Source: Patescibacteria group bacterium
GTDB lineage: Bacteria > Patescibacteriota > Gracilibacteria > UBA1369
Direction of reading: 5' to 3'
DNA: 33,681 nt
NCBI GenBank assembly: GCA_963169815.1
Contig: CAUJDC010000046.1
Location: 1-33,681, forward strand
Under the pieces are notes generated by a model, which saw only the letters and a list, made by a program, of their open reading frames with translations, was not told where the DNA came from and did not search any database. The position numbers were made by a program, and so were the translations under genes. The stretch's first letter is position 1; each line of letters begins with the position of its first letter. Shown here piece after piece: positions 16,784-25,354 of this stretch.

Positions 16784-18730
16784 ATGTATACAGCCAAAGA
16801 AATTCGCCAAAGATATATCGACTTTTTTGTTACGAAACACGCGCATAAACAGATCCCCAGCGCATCTGTAGTGCCAGAAAATGATCCAACTGTTTTATTT
16901 ACAACAGCGGGGATGCAACCACTTGTGCCTTATCTGATGGGGGAAAAGCATCCAGCTGGTACTAGACTGGTGGATTCTCAGAAATGTATTCGTACAGACG
17001 ATATTGAAGAAGTTGGTGATGATACGCATTGTACATTTTTCGAGATGTTGGGCAATTGGTCACTTGGCGATTATTTCAAAAAGGAATCGATTGAAATGAG
17101 CTATGAATTACTAACTACTCCATGGGACGATGGAGGGTTTGGAATTTCTGCTGATAGACTGAGGGTCACTTGTTTTGAAGGTGATGCCAATGCTCCTCGT
17201 GATGAGGAAGCGGCTGGACATTGGAAAGTTCTAGGATTTTCTGATGTAGCTAGTGCTGCTGAAGCTGAACGTCGACTTATTTATTTTTATGAAAAGAAAA
17301 AGAACTGGTGGGGACCAGCTGGCCAGACAGGACCATGCGGACCAGACACAGAAATTTTCTTTGATCGAAATCCAGACCTCGGACCGCATGAACATGCTCC
17401 GGAATCTGCCGAAGCCATGCGCAATAAATATGTCCTGAAAGACGGTTCTGGAAAGTGTCATCCGAACTGTGAATGTGGAAGATACACAGAAATCTGGAAC
17501 AATGTTTTCATGCAATTCAACAAAAAAACTGATGGAACCTTTGAAGAATTAAGCCAAAAAAATGTTGATACGGGAATGGGTTTTGAACGTATTGTAGCTG
17601 TTTTGCAGGGGGTTAAGACTCACTATGAAACAGAATTATTCAAGAGCGTTTTTGACAAGTTGATGAGCCTTGCCGGAGGTCACGCTGTTGACGCTGAAGG
17701 TGAGAGATCACTTCGTGTGATTGCTGATCATTTGCGCGCGTCGACTTTTATTTTGGGCGACAAAATGGGTGTTACTCCAAGCAATACTGACCAAGGATAT
17801 ATCTTACGTCGTTTGATTCGACGTGCAGTTAGACATGGTCGCAAACTCGGCATCACTGGCAACTTTACTGATACTATCGCTGAAATTTACATTGCTGAAT
17901 ATGGCGATGTTTATTCAGAATTGACTACTAATCGCGAGAGAATTTTGAACGAATTGCGCAAAGAAGAAGAGAAATTCCAAAAGACTTTGGAAAATGGTTT
18001 ACGTGAAATGAAAAAAGTTTTTGGTGAAGCGACTGGTTTGGATGCCGCGGCTTTGGCTGAAAAAGCCTTTTTCCTCTATGAAAGTTATGGTTTCCCACAG
18101 GAAATGATTGTGGAAGAATTAGAAAGAGAAGGACTAAAAGTCGATGTAAAAGCTTTTGCGTCAGCCTTCGACGCTAAATTCGCGGCGCATCAGGCTCTCT
18201 CACGCGCTGGTGCTGAACAGAAATTCGCCGGAGGTCTTGCTGATCACTCTGATGAAAGCCGCAAATTACATACTGCCACCCACCTACTCCATGAAGCTTT
18301 GAAAAAAGTTTTGGGGCGTGAAGTGGAGCAAAGAGGTTCAAATATCACACCTGAACGTCTGCGCTTTGATTTTAATTATGCGCAAAAAATGACACCTGAG
18401 CAGATCAAGCAGGTTGAAGATTTAGTTAATGACGCTATCTCTAAAAAACTACCAATTAGCTTTGAAGTAATGTCTGTTGATGAAGCTAAAAAACAGGGCG
18501 CGATCGGGTTATTTGAAGAAAAATACGGCGATCAAATCAAAGTTTATCGTATGGGCGATTTTTCCCTGGAAATTTGCGGTGGCCCACATGCAGATAACAC
18601 TGGTGATTTGGTCAAGTTCAAGATTCTCAAGGAAGAAGCATCCTCTGCTGGAGTACGCCGTATCAAAGCTGTAATTGGAGAGGCGGCCGGAGTGCTCGAC
18701 ATGCCGCTATCTGGTGACGCGGTCAAATAA
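16784..18730 (+). CDS. alaS: Alanine--tRNA ligase lacking C-Ala domain
   Basis: Class II core plus editing motifs HTATHLLHEAL and CGGPHADNTGDL; terminates after RRIKAVIGEAAGVLDMPLSGDAVK at 648 aa. Confidence 0.96.
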   Translation: MYTAKEIRQRYIDFFVTKHAHKQIPSASVVPENDPTVLFTTAGMQPLVPYLMGEKHPAGTRLVDSQKCIRTDDIEEVGDDTHCTFFEMLGNWSLGDYFKKESIEMSYELLTTPWDDGGFGISADRLRVTCFEGDANAPRDEEAAGHWKVLGFSDVASAAEAERRLIYFYEKKKNWWGPAGQTGPCGPDTEIFFDRNPDLGPHEHAPESAEAMRNKYVLKDGSGKCHPNCECGRYTEIWNNVFMQFNKKTDGTFEELSQKNVDTGMGFERIVAVLQGVKTHYETELFKSVFDKLMSLAGGHAVDAEGERSLRVIADHLRASTFILGDKMGVTPSNTDQGYILRRLIRRAVRHGRKLGITGNFTDTIAEIYIAEYGDVYSELTTNRERILNELRKEEEKFQKTLENGLREMKKVFGEATGLDAAALAEKAFFLYESYGFPQEMIVEELEREGLKVDVKAFASAFDAKFAAHQALSRAGAEQKFAGGLADHSDESRKLHTATHLLHEALKKVLGREVEQRGSNITPERLRFDFNYAQKMTPEQIKQVEDLVNDAISKKLPISFEVMSVDEAKKQGAIGLFEEKYGDQIKVYRMGDFSLEICGGPHADNTGDLVKFKILKEEASSAGVRRIKAVIGEAAGVLDMPLSGDAVK

Positions 18731-19017
18731 TGAGAAAAGCCGGCCATCCATATAAAAAACAGTTATTTGTCTGCTGCAACACCAAGAAAGACGGGACAGG
18801 TTGTGCAATGCGTGGTGGTGAAGAATTGCGAGAGCGGCTCAAAGCGAAAGTTCAGGCTAATCCTGAGTTAATCGGCAAAGCACGTGTGAATAAATGCGGT
18901 TGTATGGACTTTTGTCATGATGGAATTGCTGTGCAGATTCAGCCGGCAGATAAGCTGATTTTGGACGCTCGGCCAGATGATGCCGAAGCGATTTGGGAGG
19001 AGTTTTTGGAGAGTTGA
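18730..19017 (+). CDS. Thioredoxin-like [2Fe-2S] ferredoxin domain protein
   Basis: KQLFVCCNTKKDGTGCAMRGG...VNKCGCMDFCHDGIAVQIQP Cys pattern; ATG overlaps the alaS stop (TAATG). Confidence 0.8.
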   Translation: MRKAGHPYKKQLFVCCNTKKDGTGCAMRGGEELRERLKAKVQANPELIGKARVNKCGCMDFCHDGIAVQIQPADKLILDARPDDAEAIWEEFLES

Positions 19018-19068
19018 GGAGACGAGAACGCATATTATAATTATTCATTAAAATCGTCGAATATTTTG

Positions 19069-19096
19069 TTGCATTACAATGATTTTCGTATATAAT
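19069..19096 (+). promoter_or_regulatory. Sigma70-like promoter for the downstream hypothetical gene
   Basis: TTGCAT (19069-19074), 16-nt spacer, TATAAT (19091-19096). Confidence 0.6.
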
Positions 19097-19130
19097 ATAC
19101 ACATGTATTTTGATCATAAAAACAAATAAA

Positions 19131-19670
19131 ATGTCACCAGAAGTACCAGATAAACCACTGGAGAAAAAGCCGGAAACTGATAAAAAGGCCCCAAACAAAG
19201 CTGTAGAAAGTAAAGAATTTCAAGAAATTCGTGAGGTAAAAAGAAAAACTAATCGTCAGATAGCTGTGGAACAAGCAAAAATCGATATTTCATACAAAAA
19301 ATTGGAAGATTATTTGGCTACCAACTTTGGCTTTGATAAAGAATTTTATCGCCAAAAGGCAGCTAAAGACGAATCGGTGTGGCCAACAATTGATTTGTTT
19401 TTATATGATAAAAATTCAAAAGCCACACCAAAACAGAAACAGGATATCAAAATTGCCTATGAAGAGTGGTGGCAAACTGAAAGCAGTCAGATTGTTAAAC
19501 ATATGCATGATAGTTTTAGTGCAAAAGAAATTGAAATTCTGGACAGATCTAACTGGTCAGCAGATATTGCCGTTGGAGCTACTCCAGAGAGACCAGATAC
19601 ACTTATAAACGCAAGCGTGTATGTAGATAAAATCACCAAACAGTTCAAAACTAGACTTGAGGTAGGTTAG
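19131..19670 (+). CDS. Hypothetical soluble charged protein
   Basis: ORF preceded by a good promoter; MSPEVPDKPLEKKPETDKK N-terminus. Start at ATG 19131 preferred over the 19110 track start. Confidence 0.6.
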   Translation: MSPEVPDKPLEKKPETDKKAPNKAVESKEFQEIREVKRKTNRQIAVEQAKIDISYKKLEDYLATNFGFDKEFYRQKAAKDESVWPTIDLFLYDKNSKATPKQKQDIKIAYEEWWQTESSQIVKHMHDSFSAKEIEILDRSNWSADIAVGATPERPDTLINASVYVDKITKQFKTRLEVG

Positions 19671-19694
19671 TGCATATTTAGATTTCATTTAACA

Positions 19695-19724
19695 TAAAAA
19701 CACCGCTTCAAAGCAGTGTTTTTT
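19695..19724. terminator. Bidirectional intrinsic terminator between convergent genes
   Basis: AAAAACACCGCTTCAAAGCAGTGTTTTTT: stem with one mismatch and flanking A/T tracts. Confidence 0.8.
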
Positions 19725-19735
19725 GATATTATTGT

Positions 19736-20818
19736 CTAAAAATTCGACATAAAGTTATAGGCATCAATCATTTGATTGTAAGTGTAGAGGAAATTGCCGA
19801 AAGTGCCTTCAGTGTAATCGTCATTGCCATAACTTTCTGGGAAAGTCTTGTCGCGCACTGCTCTGTAGAAAGCTTTAGTTGCCTTGAAGAGGTCATCCGA
19901 ATCATCAAGGTATGAGCTGTAAAGTGAATCACCAGTGACGCCGTATTCTCTATTTAAAGCAGTTTTATTGCCTTTATAACTCTTGATAGAATTTAGAGCG
20001 GCTTCGTAAGTATCCATTTTCTGTTTAAAAGTATCGACGTTAATCTTTGCTGGGTTATCGTTATTTTTATGGAGAGTTTCACGCAGATAAATGTACATAT
20101 CCTGTGAAGTCAACAGGGCATTGGTAGTGGCATAAGCTAATTCATTGCCAGCGGCCTTATATTGTTCAAGTTCTTTTTTGTGTTGAGCCAGATCTACAGT
20201 TTCGTAATTTTCTCCGAGCTTATCTGAGACAGCAAAGAATTTATTAAAAGCGGCCATTAATTTCGGATGTAACTCTTTACCTTTGGCCATCTGATCATCG
20301 AGATAATCCTTTTGATCATAGTAAAGGTAAGCCTCTTCTACAAGCGGTGCAAGCTCTTTATAAGTACTTAAATACTCATCAATGTATTGGTCTAATTCAT
20401 TGCCTGGTTGAAGTGTTTTAGCTTTGCTGGCTCTATCCAAGTAAGTTTCGAAAGCGTTCAACTTATAGAGACCGTAAATATTTCGTTCTTTGCCAGTTGG
20501 CCCAGTTTCTCTATTTGTCCACATTAGATAGCGGCCATAACTGCTATCCACATTTTCGGAAACAGTGTTGATCAAGCCCACATAAGCATTGAGTTTTTCG
20601 TTGAGGTTTTTATCAGGATTACTGCTTGAAGTCGATGTCTCATTGGCGGCTTTTTGAACAACATCTTTTCCGCTTTCTAAAGCTTGATTGGCCATATTCT
20701 GAATACTGGAGAAATCTAATTTATTTCCTGCACCAAATTGGAAAAACAAAACTCCGCCGATAACTACTAACGCTAATATCAGGATCAGATTGCGCTTATC
20801 CATGGGGAAATTATTCAT
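19736..20818 (-). CDS. DUF3829-like lipoprotein/membrane-anchored protein
   Basis: N-terminal TM followed by LNEKLNAYVGLINTVSENVDSSYGRYLMW and helical repeats as in DUF3829 proteins. Confidence 0.6.
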   Translation of the reverse strand: MNNFPMDKRNLILILALVVIGGVLFFQFGAGNKLDFSSIQNMANQALESGKDVVQKAANETSTSSSNPDKNLNEKLNAYVGLINTVSENVDSSYGRYLMWTNRETGPTGKERNIYGLYKLNAFETYLDRASKAKTLQPGNELDQYIDEYLSTYKELAPLVEEAYLYYDQKDYLDDQMAKGKELHPKLMAAFNKFFAVSDKLGENYETVDLAQHKKELEQYKAAGNELAYATTNALLTSQDMYIYLRETLHKNNDNPAKINVDTFKQKMDTYEAALNSIKSYKGNKTALNREYGVTGDSLYSSYLDDSDDLFKATKAFYRAVRDKTFPESYGNDDYTEGTFGNFLYTYNQMIDAYNFMSNF

Positions 20819-20847
20819 TATGTTATGGTTAAGTTTTAATTTTTTAA

Positions 20848-20922
20848 TGGTGCTCTCGACAGGAATCGAACCTGTATCTAGGCCTTAGGAGTGCCTCGTT
20901 CTATCCATTGAACTACGAGGGC
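20848..20922 (-). tRNA. tRNA-Arg (anticodon CCU), CCA encoded
   Basis: GCCCTCG TA GTTC AATGGATA GAAC G AGGCA CTCCTAA GGCCT AGAT ACAGG TTCGATT CCTGT CGAGAGC ACCA: full cloverleaf with two mismatches (3:70 C-A, 31:39 A-G). Confidence 0.93.
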
Positions 20923-20923
20923 A

Positions 20924-21038
20924 AAAAGTTTTAAATTAAGTTTTACTTTGTATTCGAGAATTTTCTTACTCATGTATATATCGATACATTCGTCTCAAAA
21001 ATTCTCTCAGTCCGCGTAAAACTTAATTTAAAAATTTT
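20924..21038. repeat. 115-nt multi-tier inverted repeat adjacent to tRNA-Arg
   Basis: Outer arms TTTTAAATTAAGTTTTAC (20929-20946) and GTAAAACTTAATTTAAAA (21016-21033), 18/18, extendable to 22/23; middle arms GAGAATTTT (20956-20964)/AAAATTCTC (20998-21006); inner arms ATGTAT (20972-20977)/ATACAT (20984-20989). Confidence 0.9.
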
Positions 21039-21076
21039 CGCATTTATATTCTTCTATTTTTCTGCGTCATCGTGCC

Positions 21077-21661
21077 TTAGCTCAAGCGATAAACGGTCAT
21101 TTGGTCGGAACGGAGGTCGGCTTTGGTTTTGATGGAGATTTTGTCTTTGGCTTCGGTGCTGGTTAGGCCGATTTTGCTGAGTAAAGAATCAATGGAGAGA
21201 TTGCCGTCTTCGACCTCGAGAGGGAGGAGGGATTTTGGTTCGATTTCCTCAATAGTTGGTTGCCAAACTTTTTCTTCGCCGGAATTTGGGAAAATCAACA
21301 GGTCGACATCACCGATTTTTTCGATTAGGTCACTGTGCAATTCTTTGTTTAAGGCTGGCAGGTAGCAAAGCTTAATCTGATCTATGTAGATAACAAAAAG
21401 TAGTGGTGGAACTGCTTTGGCAGTAACTTCATCAACTGGGAAAGCATGCACGGCGATGCCATTTACTTCGAATTCGCCGGGATGACTGAAAATTCTTTTT
21501 TCGCCGGAGAATGTTTCAAATTCCAACGCGCCAGTTGAAACAGCAGCAAAATCAGCTGAGTCGGCAGAAACATTATTGTCATTGACAGCTGGATCGAGAG
21601 CTATGGAGCCTGTTTTGTCGGCAATCAGTAAACCTTGTGATTTTAATTTTGAAATTTCCAT
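21077..21661 (-). CDS. Degenerate metallo-beta-lactamase-fold (UlaG-like) protein
   Basis: SHPGEFEVNGIAVHAF, LLFVIYIDQIKLCYLPAL, IEKIGDVDLLIFP, IEEIEPKSLLPL follow the spacing of MBL-fold proteins but metal-ligand motifs are missing. Confidence 0.65.
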   Translation of the reverse strand: MEISKLKSQGLLIADKTGSIALDPAVNDNNVSADSADFAAVSTGALEFETFSGEKRIFSHPGEFEVNGIAVHAFPVDEVTAKAVPPLLFVIYIDQIKLCYLPALNKELHSDLIEKIGDVDLLIFPNSGEEKVWQPTIEEIEPKSLLPLEVEDGNLSIDSLLSKIGLTSTEAKDKISIKTKADLRSDQMTVYRLS

Positions 21662-21707
21662 GAAAAGGTGGATTTATAAAGTCTTAAATAAGCATTTGCA
21701 GAGCGTA

Positions 21708-23053
<1,346 letters not shown>

Positions 23054-23057
23054 ATTT

Positions 23058-23915
23058 ATGTTCAAGATTGGCGATTTCAAAAAGAGAGCTCCAAAGCGCA
23101 ATCCACTCAGCTATAAGGGCAAAAATGGCCGTGTACTGGTGATAGCTGGCAGTATTGATTTTCATGGCGCAGCGATTTTTGCAGGATGGGGAGCTTTGAA
23201 TTCGGGAGCGGATTTAATCACGATGGTAGTTCCTGAATGTAATTTTGAAGTGACCAGACATTTTGCGCCGGATTTTATTGTTAGGAAATATCCTGGAGAA
23301 TACTTAACTTCTCGTGCTCAGGAATTGATTATTAATTTGGCTAAAAAAGCTGATGTAGTGATTATTGGTCCGGGGCTTGGAGATAAGCCAGAAACGATGC
23401 GTGCTATTAAGTTTATTGTCGAGCATTTGAATATCACAACGATCTTGGATGCGTCAGCGATTCAGGTTTTAGAACTCTTGGATAAAATGCCTTTGAATCA
23501 GCAATTGGTGATCACACCTCATCACGCTGAATTCGAAAAATTGACTGGTAAACCTTTTAAAATAAATGATTTGGCTGATCATAAAGTTCGAGTGATTCGA
23601 ACTTTGGCCAATGATTTGAAAATTAATATTCTCTTGAAGAGTCCTGAGGCCGATATTATTGCTGGTGATGAAGGACAAATTGAGCAGAATGAAACTGGAA
23701 ATGCTGGCATGACAGTGGGCGGTAGCGGTGATGTTTTAGCAGGAGTGGTGGCCGGGCTGATCGGACAGGGGCTCACGCCATTTGACGCTTGTTCCTGTGC
23801 TGCTTATATATTGGGTAAAGCCGGCGACAATTTACAAAAAGTGAAAGGATTTGCTTACACAGCCAGCGATTTGGCCCAAGAAATTCCTTATATAGTCAAA
23901 GAAATTCTCGAATAG
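23058..23915 (+). CDS. nnrD: ADP-dependent NAD(P)H-hydrate dehydratase (YjeF C-terminal / carbohydrate-kinase-like)
   Basis: ITPHHAEFEKLTGKP and GMTVGGSGDVLAGVVAGLIGQG; no N-terminal epimerase domain. Confidence 0.88.
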   Translation: MFKIGDFKKRAPKRNPLSYKGKNGRVLVIAGSIDFHGAAIFAGWGALNSGADLITMVVPECNFEVTRHFAPDFIVRKYPGEYLTSRAQELIINLAKKADVVIIGPGLGDKPETMRAIKFIVEHLNITTILDASAIQVLELLDKMPLNQQLVITPHHAEFEKLTGKPFKINDLADHKVRVIRTLANDLKINILLKSPEADIIAGDEGQIEQNETGNAGMTVGGSGDVLAGVVAGLIGQGLTPFDACSCAAYILGKAGDNLQKVKGFAYTASDLAQEIPYIVKEILE

Positions 23916-23921
23916 TTATCT

Positions 23922-24704
23922 ATGAAAAAAATCTCTAAAGGAGGTCTGCCTTGCTATCAATTTCATTTGATTGAAGGATTTTCTGAAGATATTGATCATG
24001 CGGTTTTTTCTAGAAGTGGCGGTGTAAGTCCAGCTCCATTTAATTCACTTAATGTGCCTTTTGGCATAGGCGACTCAGATGAAAATGTGCGCGAAAATCG
24101 TCGTAGGATTTTGAAATCGATGGCTCTCAGACAGTGTATTTCTGCTGATCAAACTCATTCAGATCATGTAGTGGTGATAGATGCGGGAGCGGCGGCTCAG
24201 CTCAAAGAAGAAGGTATTAATACCGCTGAAATCGAAGATACGGACGCCTTTGTTACCAATCAAAGAGGACTGGGATTAATGATACAGGTGGCGGACTGCC
24301 AGGCGATTTTATTTTTCGATCCAGGTAGAAAAATACTGGGTTTGGCTCATGCTGGTTGGAAAGGTTTGAAGAAAAACATAAGTGCCAAAGTAATTGAAGA
24401 AATGATTAAACTCGGTTCAAATCCTGCTCATATTCTGGTTGGTATATCCCCTTCTTTGGGCCCACGCAATAGCGAATTTACCGATCCATTGGCTGAGCTT
24501 GGGCCTGATTTTGCGCCCTTTATTAAAGGAAGGCATGTGGATATGTGGGAATTTTCCAGACAGCAACTGAAGCGCTTGGGCGTACAGAAAATTGAAGTGG
24601 CTCGAGTAGATACAGCTGATGCTGAAGAAGGGGCAAAGTTCTTTTCCTATCGTCGTGAAAAACCTAGTACAGGGCGATTCGCTTTGGTGGCGGTGATTAG
24701 ATAA
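23922..24704 (+). CDS. pgeF: YfiH/PgeF family purine nucleoside phosphorylase / laccase-domain protein
   Basis: FSRSGGVSPAPFNSLNVPFGIGD, DQTHSDHVVVID, VADCQAILFFDP, AHAGWKGLKKNI, FFSYRREKPSTGRFALVAVIR. Confidence 0.92.
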   Translation: MKKISKGGLPCYQFHLIEGFSEDIDHAVFSRSGGVSPAPFNSLNVPFGIGDSDENVRENRRRILKSMALRQCISADQTHSDHVVVIDAGAAAQLKEEGINTAEIEDTDAFVTNQRGLGLMIQVADCQAILFFDPGRKILGLAHAGWKGLKKNISAKVIEEMIKLGSNPAHILVGISPSLGPRNSEFTDPLAELGPDFAPFIKGRHVDMWEFSRQQLKRLGVQKIEVARVDTADAEEGAKFFSYRREKPSTGRFALVAVIR

Positions 24705-24790
24705 AATTTAAGTTCGATTTAAGTTGGAGTTTAGATCGTTCTGATAAGTTATACTGGTCTTTTTTTAATTGCCTATGAAAATTAGATACA

Positions 24791-24832
24791 GTATAATTAA
24801 TAGTACTAATAAGAGTATTATTAATAGTACTA
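24791..24832 (+). promoter_or_regulatory. Tandem operator-like direct repeat upstream of and overlapping the antitoxin start codon
   Basis: GTATAATTAATAGTACTA (24791-24808) and GTATTATTAATAGTACTA (24815-24832), 17/18 identical, 24-bp period, each with a TAGTACTA palindrome core. Confidence 0.75.
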
Positions 24833-25089
24833 TGAATAACATTTTAACTGCCCAGGAGCTTAAAACCAGGGGCGTCAAAGCACTCAGTGAAAGACTTAAA
24901 AAAAATGGTGAGGTGATTATATCAGTGCGTGGCGAAAACTCCTACGTTGTAATGTCTGTTGATCATTATAACTATTTGAAAGAGACTGAACTCGAAGCTG
25001 CCATTGCCAGAACAGAACAGGACATAGCTGCTGGTAAATTTAAAAAACAGACTGTCGCAGAACATTTAAAGGATTTGAAAAATGTATGA
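24832..25089 (+). CDS. Phd/YefM-family antitoxin
   Basis: MNNILTAQELKTRGVKALSERLKKNGEVIISVRGENSYVVMSVDHYNYLKETEL is a Phd/YefM-type N-terminus; adjacent RelE-like gene. Track start 24769 lies upstream of the repeats. Confidence 0.85.
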   Translation: MNNILTAQELKTRGVKALSERLKKNGEVIISVRGENSYVVMSVDHYNYLKETELEAAIARTEQDIAAGKFKKQTVAEHLKDLKNV

Positions 25090-25354
25090 CTTGATCATCT
25101 CAGACAGTTATCTAAAGAAAGCAAAAAAGTTTTTTAGCAAAAGGCCGGAATTGCTCTCAAAATATTCTAAGATTCTTGGATTACTTAGATTGGACCCAGG
25201 TAATCCAGTTTTGAAGTTACATAAATTAAATGGCAGCCTGAGTCGCTGTTATGCAGTATCAATTAATCTCAGTTATCGACTGGTTATTTATTTCGTTTTC
25301 GTAGAAAATGCCATTGCTCTCGTTGATATAGGCTCCCATGAGCAAGTATATTAG
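25082..25354 (+). CDS. RelE/YafQ-family toxin
   Basis: DSYLKKAKKFFSKRPELLSKYSKIL...LHKLNGSLSRCYAVSINLSYRLVIYFV; overlaps the antitoxin by 8 bp. Confidence 0.85.
   Translation: MYDLIISDSYLKKAKKFFSKRPELLSKYSKILGLLRLDPGNPVLKLHKLNGSLSRCYAVSINLSYRLVIYFVFVENAIALVDIGSHEQVY

Noticed and set aside
20924-21038. Insertion sequence or integrase-associated att site at tRNA-Arg
   Set aside because: No transposase, integrase or partial tRNA duplicate is present in the window; kept only as an unexplained palindrome.
24769-24831. Extended antitoxin ORF start encoding IINSTNKSIINST
   Set aside because: This peptide is only the translation of the operator-like direct repeats; the Phd/YefM N-terminus begins at ATG 24832.
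24791-24832. Direct repeats as a CRISPR-like array
   Set aside because: Only two AT-rich units with a 6-bp gap and no cas genes; an operator explains them better.
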